This document shows positions 45,426-54,392 of a DNA stretch of 64,000 nt, piece after piece. Numbering within the stretch: position 1 is the stretch's first letter; each line of letters starts with the position of its first letter. Made by a program: the position numbers and the translations under genes. Below the pieces are notes generated by a model. The model had not been told where the DNA came from and did no database searches. It saw only the letters and a list, made by a program, of their open reading frames with translations. This stretch comes from Vibrio hepatarius (GTDB lineage Bacteria > Pseudomonadota > Gammaproteobacteria > Enterobacterales > Vibrionaceae). The stretch is taken from contig NZ_JAATOO010000002.1 of the NCBI RefSeq assembly GCF_011806575.1, forward strand, positions 62,001 to 126,000, written 5' to 3'.

Positions 45426-46457
45426 TTAAAAGGCAAGTACGCCTTGCGTTTCTACTTTGACTGAAACCATTTGGCCAATAGACAGTGGCTCTGCTGAACT
45501 CGCCAATAACTTACTGCCACCTGCGTCGATAACATAGCGACAGTGGTCACCCATAAACTGCTGCTCAAGTACGGTCACGCTACTCTCTTCAGTCGCGGCG
45601 ATCTGTACGTGTTGAGGACGCAGTAACAGCTCACAGCTTGCCTCAAGTTCAATGTGTTGTTGCGCTTGCGCTTCCACTACACCCAATTCGGTCGAAAATT
45701 CAGATTCTGAAATTCGTTTCGCCGCTAAGTAACTGCCACCGCCAAGGAAATCGGCAACAAACTTACTCGATGGTTTATAGTAAAGCTCGCCAGCAGTACC
45801 GTACTGCTCAATCACACCGTGATTCATTACCGCCATCTTATCAGCGAAAGCAAACGCCTCTTCACGACTGTGAGTAACAAAAATCGCCGTTACACCCTGC
45901 TTCTTAAAGATCTTGCGGATCTCACCAATCAGTTCATGGCGAACTTGGGTATCAATATTGGAAAACGGCTCATCGAGCAACAACAGGTCTGGTTTATATG
46001 CCAACGAACGGGCAATCGCGACACGTTGCTGCTGACCACCAGATAACTGATGTGGGTAACGCTCACCAAAGTCCTGAAGGTGAACAAGTTCAAGCATTTC
46101 AGCGACTTTACTGCGCTTTTCTTCGACGCTACAACCTTTCAAGCCAAACGCCACGTTTTGTTCCACGGTTAAGTGCGGAAACAGCGCGTAATCTTGGAAG
46201 ATCATACCGATATTGCGCTGCTCTGGTGGCATCCAGTTTTCACCATCATCAATGGTCATACAGTTTAAGCTCATCGTGCCTGAACTGAGCGGTAATAAAC
46301 CGGCGATCGCTTTAAGCAGCGTGGTTTTGCCACAGCCACTGGCACCAAGTAAGCAGACGATTTCACCGTGTTCCACTTCTAATGACAGCGACTCCAGCAC
46401 AGTCGTGTTTTGGTCGTACTTACAGGTCAAATCTTGAATCGAAAGTGCGCAGCTCAT
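45426..46457 (-). CDS. fbpC: Ferric iron ABC transporter ATPase FbpC
   Basis: ATPase of the FbpABC/FutABC-type ferric importer. 343 residues. Walker A GASGCGKTT, signature LSGGQQQRVAIARSL, Walker B LLLLDEPFSNID, H-loop VTHSREEA. The C-terminal TOBE-like regulatory region has LLRPQHVQI. Its ATG overlaps the fbpB stop (TAATG), so translation is coupled. Confidence 0.92.
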   Translation of the reverse strand: MSCALSIQDLTCKYDQNTTVLESLSLEVEHGEIVCLLGASGCGKTTLLKAIAGLLPLSSGTMSLNCMTIDDGENWMPPEQRNIGMIFQDYALFPHLTVEQNVAFGLKGCSVEEKRSKVAEMLELVHLQDFGERYPHQLSGGQQQRVAIARSLAYKPDLLLLDEPFSNIDTQVRHELIGEIRKIFKKQGVTAIFVTHSREEAFAFADKMAVMNHGVIEQYGTAGELYYKPSSKFVADFLGGGSYLAAKRISESEFSTELGVVEAQAQQHIELEASCELLLRPQHVQIAATEESSVTVLEQQFMGDHCRYVIDAGGSKLLASSAEPLSIGQMVSVKVETQGVLAF

Positions 46458-48082
46458 TAGTGTGTATGCTCCAGTGAACGGTTAATCAACACCAGTGGAA
46501 TTAATCCCACCAAAACCAACAAAACAGCAGGAAGAGCGGCCAGCTCCAAGTGCTCGTCTGAGGCAAAATTGTAAACGTAAGTCGCTAATGTCTCGAAGTT
46601 AAATGGACGCAATAGCAGAGCCGCATTCAACTCTTTCATCGACTCAATAAACACCAGTAGACCGGCGATCAAGGCGCCACGACGGACCAACGGAAAATGG
46701 ACTCGCCACAGCATTTGGTTGGAGTTACACCCCATAGTGCGAGACGCCATATCCAGCGACGGAGATATCTTGCCTAAACTGCTCTCGATACTGCCAATCG
46801 CGACCGCAGAGAATCGCACTACCATGGCGAAGATAATCGCAAACATCGAGCCAGAAAAGATTAACCCTGGTCTGCCCCACTCCATGGCTTTCGCGATATC
46901 GTTGACCAAGTGATCCATAAATAGCACAGGCACCATAACACCGATCGCCAATACCGTGCCAGGTACTGCATAGCCCATCGATGCCAATCGCATAAACGCT
47001 AAGCTTTGGCGTCCCGGATTTAAACGCTGACAGAAGTTGACCAATAGCGCGACCGACACGCCGATGATTGCAGCCGCGACGGAAACATACAGGCTGTTTA
47101 ACGCGAACTCGCGGAACTCACTCGTCCAGCTTTGGGCAAAATATTTGTAGGCGTAAATCAGTAACTGACCAAGCGGGAAAATAAATGCCACACACACCAA
47201 TCCCCAACACCAGGTTAATGCCAACCACTTTTTCCAACCATTCAGCTCATAGCGGAAATCTTCACGACTATTGAACTGGCTTTGGAACAGCTTCTGCCTA
47301 CGTCGGCTAAAGCGTTCTGCGCTAAGAAGCAAAATAACAATGACCAGCATGATCGCCGAGATTTTGGCCGCTGCGGTCAGGCTTGAGTAGCCTAGCCACG
47401 TGTCGTAAACCGCAGTGGTTAAGGTGTTGACGGCAAAGTAACTCACAGTGCCGAAATCCCCCACGGTTTCCATCGCAACCAACGACAGGCCAACAGCAAT
47501 GGAAGGACGAGCCAAAGGCATAGAAATACGGCGAAAGCTCTCCCATGGAGAACATTTAAGTAGGCGTGCAGATTGCAACAGAGAAACGTTTTGCTCCATG
47601 AACGCAGCGCGCGCAAGCAGGTAAACGTAAGGGTACAGCACCAAAGAGAGGACAAACATCGCCCCTGTTAACGTGCGGATGTCTGGGAACCAGTATTCAC
47701 CAGGCCCCCACCCCGTGATATCACGTAGCAGGAGTTGTATCGGCCCAGCGAAATCAAACCAATCGGTGAAGATGTAGCCGACGATATACCCCGGCATCGC
47801 CAACGGTAAGACCAATGCCCATTGCAGTATGCGCTCACTTGGTAAGCGGCACATCGCCATGATCCAAGCAGAAGGAATACCAAACACCAACGCTAACGCC
47901 ATGGTGCCAAGCACCAATACGATAGTGTTATAGGTGTAAGTAGGCAGCACGGTCGACATCAAATGCGCGAACAGATCGTCGGTTTCGCCTACTGCGGTAA
48001 AAAATATCGCTAAGATCGGTAAAACCAGTAGCAAAGCAAAAGCTCCACTACTGGTTTTCCATAAATAATTCTTTTCTTTCAT
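46457..48082 (-). CDS. fbpB: Ferric iron ABC transporter permease FbpB
   Basis: Inner-membrane permease with two fused permease modules. 541 residues, about 12 helices, each half with an EAA loop (QSARLLKCSPWESFRRISMPLARP and ASRTMGCNSNQMLWRVHFPLVRRG). This size and duplication are typical of the iron(III) family. It starts 191 bp after fbpA, an unusually large gap for an operon of this kind. Confidence 0.92.
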   Translation of the reverse strand: MKEKNYLWKTSSGAFALLLVLPILAIFFTAVGETDDLFAHLMSTVLPTYTYNTIVLVLGTMALALVFGIPSAWIMAMCRLPSERILQWALVLPLAMPGYIVGYIFTDWFDFAGPIQLLLRDITGWGPGEYWFPDIRTLTGAMFVLSLVLYPYVYLLARAAFMEQNVSLLQSARLLKCSPWESFRRISMPLARPSIAVGLSLVAMETVGDFGTVSYFAVNTLTTAVYDTWLGYSSLTAAAKISAIMLVIVILLLSAERFSRRRQKLFQSQFNSREDFRYELNGWKKWLALTWCWGLVCVAFIFPLGQLLIYAYKYFAQSWTSEFREFALNSLYVSVAAAIIGVSVALLVNFCQRLNPGRQSLAFMRLASMGYAVPGTVLAIGVMVPVLFMDHLVNDIAKAMEWGRPGLIFSGSMFAIIFAMVVRFSAVAIGSIESSLGKISPSLDMASRTMGCNSNQMLWRVHFPLVRRGALIAGLLVFIESMKELNAALLLRPFNFETLATYVYNFASDEHLELAALPAVLLVLVGLIPLVLINRSLEHTH

Positions 48083-48184
48083 CGCCTAATTACAGCCAGG
48101 CTGAGTGAGAGATAAATGCATCTGCAAATACATCTCATATCCTTTTAATCGTTTAGGGCTAGTTATACCCTTATAAACAAACAA

Positions 48185-48218
48185 CCTCAAGTTACCCTGA
48201 TAAAAGAGCGACTTGAGG
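48185..48218 (-). other. Hairpin between fbpA and fbpB
   Basis: CCTCAAGT / ACTTGAGG, 8-bp stem with an 18-nt loop and no clean T-run. It may stabilise fbpA mRNA or reduce read-through into fbpBC. Confidence 0.5.
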
Positions 48219-48273
48219 CTGTAAATTTATCATCGGTGAGTGAAGTTCTCACCGAGTCAAATCAAACTAACGA

Positions 48274-49287
48274 TTAAAGGTCGAACTTAACTTCGTCTAG
48301 TAGCTTGATCGCCGCTTCGTGGTGGTCAGCGATTTCGTCTAGAGAGACAGTATCAGCTTTAAACTCACCCCAAGATGCGACTAGCTCTGAAGGTTTAACG
48401 TCTGCTTTTACTGGGTATTCGAAGTTTACTTCTGCGTACATGCTTTGCGCTGTATCACCCGCTAGGAATTCCATCAGCTTAAGCGCGTTCTCTTTGTTTG
48501 GCGCGTATTTCGCCATTGCCATACCAGAAATGTTTACGTGTGTACCCGTAGTGTTCTGGTTAGGGAAGTTGATGTATACCGCGTCAGCCCAAGCTTTTTG
48601 CTCTTTGTCGTTAACCATTTTGCCTAGGTAGTAGCTGTTGCCAAGAGAAACGTCACATAGACCTTCTTTGATCGCTTTAACCTGAGCACGGTCGTTACCT
48701 TGAGGTTTACGAGCTAGGTTTGCTTTTACGCCTTCTAGCCATTCTTTAGTCGCAGCTTCACCTTGGTGAGCGATCATAGAAGACACTAGAGATACGTTGT
48801 ATGGGTGCTTACCGCTACGAGTACAGATCTTGCCTTTAAACTCTGGCTTCGCTAGGTCAGCGTAAGTGAAGTCATCACCTAGTTTGCCTACGCGGTCGCG
48901 AGAAGAGTAAACGCTACGAGTACGAGTTGTTAGTGCAAACCACTCGTTTGCAGTATCTTGGTATTGAGCTGGAATGTTCTTTTCTAGAACTGGGCTCTCA
49001 ACAGGCTGAACCACGCCTTTCTTAGTTAGCTCTGATAGACGCGCGATATCCACAGTCAGAAGCACGTCAGCTGGGCTGTACTCGCCTTCTTGAACAAGTT
49101 TTTCTGCGATACCTTCTTTAGCAAACTTAACGTTTACTTTAATGCCTGTCTCTTTAGTGAACTCTTTAAACATAGGCTCAACCAAGAATGGCTGGCGGTA
49201 TGAGTAAACGTTCACTTCTTCAGCAGCCATAGCCGTTGGAGCTAGTGTTGCACAAGCTAAAGCAGAAAGAGTTAGCACTTTTTTCAT
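48274..49287 (-). CDS. fbpA: Periplasmic ferric-binding protein FbpA
   Basis: Transferrin-like Fe3+ carrier. 337 residues. The signal peptide ends at about 21 (PTAMA-AEE). The mature N-terminus VNVYSYRQPFL and the tandem tyrosines in LGNSYYLGKM are the iron ligands known in the family. It is preceded by a Fur-type box, and iron regulation of this operon is established in V. cholerae. Confidence 0.93.
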   Translation of the reverse strand: MKKVLTLSALACATLAPTAMAAEEVNVYSYRQPFLVEPMFKEFTKETGIKVNVKFAKEGIAEKLVQEGEYSPADVLLTVDIARLSELTKKGVVQPVESPVLEKNIPAQYQDTANEWFALTTRTRSVYSSRDRVGKLGDDFTYADLAKPEFKGKICTRSGKHPYNVSLVSSMIAHQGEAATKEWLEGVKANLARKPQGNDRAQVKAIKEGLCDVSLGNSYYLGKMVNDKEQKAWADAVYINFPNQNTTGTHVNISGMAMAKYAPNKENALKLMEFLAGDTAQSMYAEVNFEYPVKADVKPSELVASWGEFKADTVSLDEIADHHEAAIKLLDEVKFDL

Positions 49288-49312
49288 GGTTCAATCCTTT
49301 AAGTATTCGTAA

Positions 49313-49327
49313 TGATAACGTTTATCA
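49313..49327. promoter_or_regulatory. Fur box upstream of fbpA
   Basis: TGATAACGTTTATCA matches the 7-1-7 Fur consensus TGATAAT-N-ATTATCA at 12 of 14 positions, 26 bp before the fbpA start, where binding would block transcription. Confidence 0.7.
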
Positions 49328-49375
49328 GTTGCGTTATTATATTCATGTCGATTTTAAAAACAATCTCCCAATAAC

Positions 49376-49404
49376 AAAAAACCTACCTTAGTTGGCAGGT
49401 TTTT
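49376..49404 (-). terminator. Terminator after amtB
   Basis: On the minus strand AAAACCTGCC, loop, GGTAGGTTTTTT; one internal mismatch. It separates glnK-amtB from fbpABC. Confidence 0.75.
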
Positions 49405-49441
49405 GATCTCGTTAAGTGCAACTGGTTGCGTTACTATTGAT

Positions 49442-50671
49442 TTACTTCACAGTGACGAACTCAGGGTAAGCTCCAACGCCACAGTCATGCATATCCATAC
49501 CTTCCATCTCTTCGTCTTCCGATACTCGGATACCGATGGTGTATTTCAATACCGCCCAAACCGCCAGGCTTGCACCAAATACCCAAGCAAAGATAACTGC
49601 AGCACCTAGCAACTGAGAGCCAAAGCTCGCGTCACCATTGCTTAGTGGCACAACCATCAGACCAAAGAAGCCACACACGCCGTGTACTGAGATAGCACCA
49701 ACTGGATCATCAATTTTCAATTTATCTAAGCCGATGATGCTAAATACAACCAACGCACCAGCAACCGCACCGATTGCCACTGCATATAGTGGTGACGGAG
49801 ATAGAGGGTCTGCCGTGATGGCTACTAGACCCGCTAGCGCACCGTTGAGGATCATCGTTAAGTCTGCTTTACCCCAAGTGGTTTTACATACGAATAGTGC
49901 TGCAATCGCACCTGCCGCAGCCGCTGCGTTGGTGTTCAAGAAGATTTGACCGACTGCTGTAGCGTTTTCGAAGTCAGACACCATTAACTGAGAACCGCCG
50001 TTAAAGCCAAACCAACCGAACCACAGGATGAACGTACCCACGGTTGCTAGAGGCAGGTTTGAACCTGGAATTGGGTAGATTTCACCATTTTTGCCGTATT
50101 TACCTTTACGAGCACCCAGTAGCAACACACCTGCTAGCGCCGCTGATGCGCCCGCCATGTGTACAATACCTGAACCTGCGAAGTCACTGAACCCCGCTTC
50201 TGATAGGAAACCACCGCCCCAAGTCCAGTAACCTTCCATCGGGTAGATGAACGCCGTTAGTACAGCTGAGAAAATTAAGAACGACCAAAGCTTCATACGC
50301 TCTGCTACCGCACCTGAAACGACTGACATTGCCGTTGCGACAAATACGACTTGGAAGAAGAAGTCAGACTCAAGCGAGTGATCCGCACCTTCCGCTTGAG
50401 TACCGATCAGCGCACCAAAAGATGGCAACCAGCCGCCTTCATCGTTACCAACATACATAATGTTGTAACCAACGATTAGGAATGTAGTACAAGCGATGGC
50501 GTACAAACAAAAGTTTTTAGTTAAGATTTCAGTGGTGTTTTTAGAGCGTACTAAGCCCGCCTCCAACATCGCAAAGCCCGCTGCCATCCACATGACTAAC
50601 GCACCTGAAATGAGAAAGAAAAAGGTATCCAGAGCGTATCTAAGTTCTGTTACGGTTGTTGTTAATTCCAT
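49442..50671 (-). CDS. amtB: Ammonium transporter AmtB
   Basis: Trimeric ammonium channel of the inner membrane. 409 residues, 11 predicted helices. The twin conduction histidines lie in GSGIVHMAGASAALAG and in ISVHGVCGFFG. The N-terminus (MELTTTVTELRYALDTFFFLISG) has no long cleavable signal like that of E. coli. Follows glnK by 26 bp, the standard pairing in which GlnK blocks the channel when nitrogen is plentiful. Confidence 0.95.
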   Translation of the reverse strand: MELTTTVTELRYALDTFFFLISGALVMWMAAGFAMLEAGLVRSKNTTEILTKNFCLYAIACTTFLIVGYNIMYVGNDEGGWLPSFGALIGTQAEGADHSLESDFFFQVVFVATAMSVVSGAVAERMKLWSFLIFSAVLTAFIYPMEGYWTWGGGFLSEAGFSDFAGSGIVHMAGASAALAGVLLLGARKGKYGKNGEIYPIPGSNLPLATVGTFILWFGWFGFNGGSQLMVSDFENATAVGQIFLNTNAAAAAGAIAALFVCKTTWGKADLTMILNGALAGLVAITADPLSPSPLYAVAIGAVAGALVVFSIIGLDKLKIDDPVGAISVHGVCGFFGLMVVPLSNGDASFGSQLLGAAVIFAWVFGASLAVWAVLKYTIGIRVSEDEEMEGMDMHDCGVGAYPEFVTVK

Positions 50672-50697
50672 TTTATCGTCTCCAATCCATCGAATTC

Positions 50698-51057
<360 letters not shown>

Positions 51058-51082
51058 CTATCATCCTTTTACTCCACATAAT

Positions 51083-51098
51083 CCAAGGTGCGTGCCAG
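51083..51098 (-). promoter_or_regulatory. Sigma-54 promoter of glnK-amtB
   Basis: Minus strand TGGCAC-N5-TTGGA matches TGGCAC-N5-TTGCA at all but one position (the -12 GC reads GG). It would give a leader of about 35-40 nt. Confidence 0.7.
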
Positions 51099-51152
51099 TT
51101 TTTTAAGTTATTGTTATTTAATAACTTATCGAATATAGATTGGATAAAAACA

Positions 51153-51184
51153 AAAAAGACGCACCAATAAGGTGCGCCCTTTTC
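51153..51184 (-). terminator. Terminator after yacL, overlapping an NtrC-like site
   Basis: On the minus strand GGCGCACC, loop TTATT, GGTGCGTC, then T6. It fits the end of yacL, 44 bp upstream. The core CGCACCAATAAGGTGCG (51160-51176) also matches the E. coli NtrC enhancer GCACCA-N3/4-GGTGC layout and sits near -97 of the glnK promoter. Confidence 0.75.
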
Positions 51185-51227
51185 ACAGAAATAAAGCAAG
51201 CAATCAATTTCGGTGCAACAACAAAGC

Positions 51228-51596
51228 TTATCGGCTAACGAACTGCTGCCACTGAGAGATCAATTGCTGAAAGTCGTCCAAACCACAGCTTGCGACACTT
51301 TCACACTCATATAGCTCGAATTCGCTGTCTTCGTCCTGTTCGTAGCCATGCAGCAACGCATTGTCTTGCACCGTGACCTCATCGCCACAAATCATCAAAC
51401 TGATCTCGCGGCCTAACAGAGTGAACTCTTTCGCAGGGCTAGCAATCGCCGAGTCAAGCAATGCCGTCACTTGAGCAATGTTCTCTTGCTGCTTGCCGAT
51501 TTCTTCTTGCAGCCAGCGGCCGACAATTTCGTGGTCCATGGAGCAGTGGCAATAGTAGGTGCCATCAAGGGTGTTTTTCTTAAATTCGTAATCCAT
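51228..51596 (-). CDS. yacL: YacL family protein (UPF0231)
   Basis: Small acidic cytoplasmic protein of unknown function. 122 residues. The start MDYEFKKN, the CSMDHEIVGRWLQEEIG segment, the LGREISLMICGDEV segment and the C-terminal CGLDDFQQL match the E. coli YacL pattern. In E. coli yacL lies just downstream of acnB. Here and in V. cholerae it is also near acnB, with the cdaR cassette inserted between in this genome. Divergent from cdaR, 70 bp between starts. Confidence 0.85.
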   Translation of the reverse strand: MDYEFKKNTLDGTYYCHCSMDHEIVGRWLQEEIGKQQENIAQVTALLDSAIASPAKEFTLLGREISLMICGDEVTVQDNALLHGYEQDEDSEFELYECESVASCGLDDFQQLISQWQQFVSR

Positions 51597-51666
51597 GTTT
51601 TTCTCTATTGATAACGAGATCAGGTACTATGATCGATAATATTCTTCTAAGGCACCATTCTCTAGC

Positions 51667-52809
51667 ATGAAACTGAACGAAGCGATTGCTCGACAGATCG
51701 TCGAGCGCACTATGAAGATCATCCCCTACTCTGTCAATGTTATGGATGAACAAGGACGAATCATAGGTTCGGGAGACCCTTCTCGCTTACAGCAAAAGCA
51801 TGAAGGAGCCGTCTTAGCCAGCGCCGAGCGTCGCGTGGTTGAAATCGACCAAGCCACCGCTGCGCATCTCAAAGGGGTAAAACCCGGAATCAACTTACCG
51901 ATCGTGCACCACCAGCAAGTGCTCGGCGTGGTCGGCATTTCTGGCGAGCCAGCACAAGTTCACCATTATGGTGAGTTGGTAAAGATGACCGCAGAGTTGA
52001 TCGTCGAGCAAGCCGAGCTAATGGAACAAGTGCAGTGGGATAAACGCCACAGAGAAGAATTGGTGCTACAGTTGATTTCCGCCGAAGAGAGCGACGCTCA
52101 AAAGCTGTCGACCATCGCGCAAAGGCTCGATATCGACATCAATGAGCCACGTATCGCGACGATTATTAAGCTGACCCCGCTTGGCGACAACACGCTGACC
52201 TTAGAGCACATGCAGCACCTTGTTCACTTACTCGAATACCCAGAGCGGAACAACCTTGTTGGTATCCTGTCGGTGTCGGAACACGAAGTAGTGGTACTTA
52301 AGCCTGCTTCTTTAAGTGCAGAGGTATGGAATCCAGATAAAGAACGCCAACGTGTCAAAGCGTTGCTCAAGCGGATTAATAAAGAGGCCGGCTTTCGAGT
52401 GCGTGTCGCAGTAGGAGATTATTTCCCGGGTATTGATGGCCTAACCCGTTCATACCAAAGCGCCAAGACCACACTGCAGGTGACACGTAAGCTAAAAGGA
52501 ACGATTTTCTTTTTCCACGACCATCAATTGCCGGTATTACTCAGCGCGATGCAGTACCAAAACTGGCAACGGGAAAAATTGCTCAACCCTTTGCTGGAAC
52601 TGCAACAGCACGACCGTCAAGGTCAGCTGCAAAAGACCATCGAAGCATATTTGTTACTAAATTGTGATCCAGTTAAAACCTGCCAAGAGCTACATATTCA
52701 CCGCAACACGCTTCGCTACCGACTGGATAAGATCAACGAACTCACTTCGATAGATATCAATAAGTTAGAAGATAAAATCCACTTATATTTGGCGCTAAAA
52801 TTGCACTAA
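51667..52809 (+). CDS. cdaR: CdaR-family sugar diacid/glycerate regulator
   Basis: Transcription activator that in E. coli responds to glycerate and controls glucarate, galactarate and glycerate use. 380 residues. An N-terminal diacid-recognition domain (about 4-135, with VMDEQGRIIGSGD and GVKPGINLP), a middle GGDEF-like fold without catalytic residues, and a C-terminal PucR-type HTH (TCQELHIHRNTLRYRLDKI). The regulated genes are almost certainly the permease and kinase next door. Two matching operators lie in the 217-bp gap that follows. Confidence 0.9.
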   Translation: MKLNEAIARQIVERTMKIIPYSVNVMDEQGRIIGSGDPSRLQQKHEGAVLASAERRVVEIDQATAAHLKGVKPGINLPIVHHQQVLGVVGISGEPAQVHHYGELVKMTAELIVEQAELMEQVQWDKRHREELVLQLISAEESDAQKLSTIAQRLDIDINEPRIATIIKLTPLGDNTLTLEHMQHLVHLLEYPERNNLVGILSVSEHEVVVLKPASLSAEVWNPDKERQRVKALLKRINKEAGFRVRVAVGDYFPGIDGLTRSYQSAKTTLQVTRKLKGTIFFFHDHQLPVLLSAMQYQNWQREKLLNPLLELQQHDRQGQLQKTIEAYLLLNCDPVKTCQELHIHRNTLRYRLDKINELTSIDINKLEDKIHLYLALKLH

Positions 52810-52823
52810 CTTAAACTACGAAT

Positions 52824-52839
52824 TTGTCATTTTGCACAA
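52824..52839. promoter_or_regulatory. Imperfect operator copy before the GntP-family gene
   Basis: TTGTCATTTTGCACAA, aligned with the perfect copy 42 bp downstream: both share TTGT and TTGCACAA. Four helical turns apart, as for a cooperating pair. Confidence 0.5.
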
Positions 52840-52865
52840 TTTAAGTGTTAACTAAACGTTTAACT

Positions 52866-52881
52866 TTGTGCATTTGCACAA
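52866..52881. promoter_or_regulatory. Perfect operator before the GntP-family gene
   Basis: TTGTGCA-TT-TGCACAA, a 7-2-7 perfect inverted repeat 145 bp before the permease start. Best candidate for CdaR binding, since this is the intergenic region next to cdaR. Confidence 0.6.
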
Positions 52882-53026
52882 TTCAATTTATTTCAAATCT
52901 ACGATAATGCGCCTAGCTAGTCAGAAATAGACAAGATAACAAACACCTCTAATTAGCTAAAGACACGCCGAGCCTACCCGCTCGGCCAACATACTTACCG
53001 TCCCTAACCTTACTCGGAGTTTTCAC

Positions 53027-54382
53027 ATGGAGCTGATACTCATATTGTTGGCGGTGATTGGCTTTATCGTCATCGCTACCACCAAGTTTAAATTACACCC
53101 CTTCCTCGCCTTGATCAGTGCGGCTTTCATCGCGGCATTCGCTTACGGCCTGCCAGCCGATAGCATCGCGAAAACCATCACTGGCGGTTTTGGTGGCATC
53201 TTAGGCTACATCGGTCTGGTGATCGTCTTAGGTACCATCATCGGTGTGATCTTGGAAAAAAGTGGCGCGGCGATCACAATGGCGGATAGCGTGATTCGCC
53301 TTTTAGGTGACCGCTTCCCAACCCTAACTATGACCATTATCGGCTACATCGTTTCTGTCCCTGTTTTCTGCGATTCTGGCTTTGTCATCTTAAACTCACT
53401 AAAAGAGTCACTAGCTAAGCGTCTACGCACGTCAAGCGTTGCAATGAGTGTTGCACTGGCGACAGGTTTGTATGCGACGCACACATTCGTACCACCAACA
53501 CCAGGCCCAATTGCTGCAGCGGGTAACCTTGGTTTGGAATCAAACCTTGGCCTAGTGATTGGCGTTGGTATTTTCGTTGCGGCAACGGCGGCACTCGCGG
53601 GTATGCTGTGGGCAAACCGTTTTAAAAACGTGGAACCTGACAATATCGATGAAGAGCATCAAGAGTTGAGCCAAGACTGGCAAGCACTGAAAGAGTCATA
53701 CGGCAAGCTACCAACAGCGGGTCAGGCGTTCTCTCCGATCTTTGTGCCAATTCTATTTATCTGTTTAGGTTCAATTGCGAAATTCCCTTCTTACCCTCTT
53801 GGTCAAGGTGTGGTTTTCGACGTATTGGCTTTCTTAGGTCAACCACTGGTCGCACTATTTATCGGCTTGCTGCTATCGATTCGTCTACTTAAATCAGACA
53901 ACAAAGCAGAAGAGTTTGGTCAACGTATCAGCCAAGGCATCACGTCTGCGGCGCCTATCCTACTAATCACTGGTGCTGGTGGCGCGTTTGGTGCGGTGTT
54001 GAAAGCAACCGAACTCGGCACTTACTTAGGTGAGACATTGTCTGCCTTTGGCGTTGGTATCTTTATGCCATTCATCGTTGCTGCGGCACTGAAAACAGCG
54101 CAAGGTTCTTCAACCGTTGCTCTGGTTACTACGTCGGCACTAGTTGCACCTATGTTGGCTCAACTAGGCTTAGATACAGAAATGGGTCGCGTATTAACGG
54201 TAATGGCGATCGGTGCGGGTGCCATGACAGTATCGCACGCCAACGATAGTTTCTTCTGGGTGGTATCTCAGTTTAGCCGCATGAGCGTAGGTCTTGCATA
54301 CCGTGCACAAACCGCCGCGACATTCGTTCAAGGTGTAACCGCAATGACGCTGGTTTACATCCTGAGCCTAGTTTTACTGTAA
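53027..54382 (+). CDS. GntP-family permease, probable glycerate importer
   Basis: Proton symporter of the gluconate permease family. 451 residues, 12-14 predicted helices. Family features: the SVPVFCDSGFVILNSL segment at about residues 106-121, THTFVPPTPGPIAAAGNLG at about 149-167, and ALKTAQGSSTVALVTTSAL near 355. GntP members carry gluconate, idonate, fructuronate, serine or glycerate. Pairing with a glycerate kinase and CdaR makes glycerate the likeliest substrate, but sequence alone does not settle it. Start with CGGAG upstream. Confidence 0.85.
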   Translation: MELILILLAVIGFIVIATTKFKLHPFLALISAAFIAAFAYGLPADSIAKTITGGFGGILGYIGLVIVLGTIIGVILEKSGAAITMADSVIRLLGDRFPTLTMTIIGYIVSVPVFCDSGFVILNSLKESLAKRLRTSSVAMSVALATGLYATHTFVPPTPGPIAAAGNLGLESNLGLVIGVGIFVAATAALAGMLWANRFKNVEPDNIDEEHQELSQDWQALKESYGKLPTAGQAFSPIFVPILFICLGSIAKFPSYPLGQGVVFDVLAFLGQPLVALFIGLLLSIRLLKSDNKAEEFGQRISQGITSAAPILLITGAGGAFGAVLKATELGTYLGETLSAFGVGIFMPFIVAAALKTAQGSSTVALVTTSALVAPMLAQLGLDTEMGRVLTVMAIGAGAMTVSHANDSFFWVVSQFSRMSVGLAYRAQTAATFVQGVTAMTLVYILSLVLL

Positions 54383-54392
54383 GAGAGATTTC

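Noticed and set aside
48185..48218. Full Rho-independent terminator between fbpA and fbpB
   Set aside because: Loop of 18 nt and no T-run; listed only as a hairpin.
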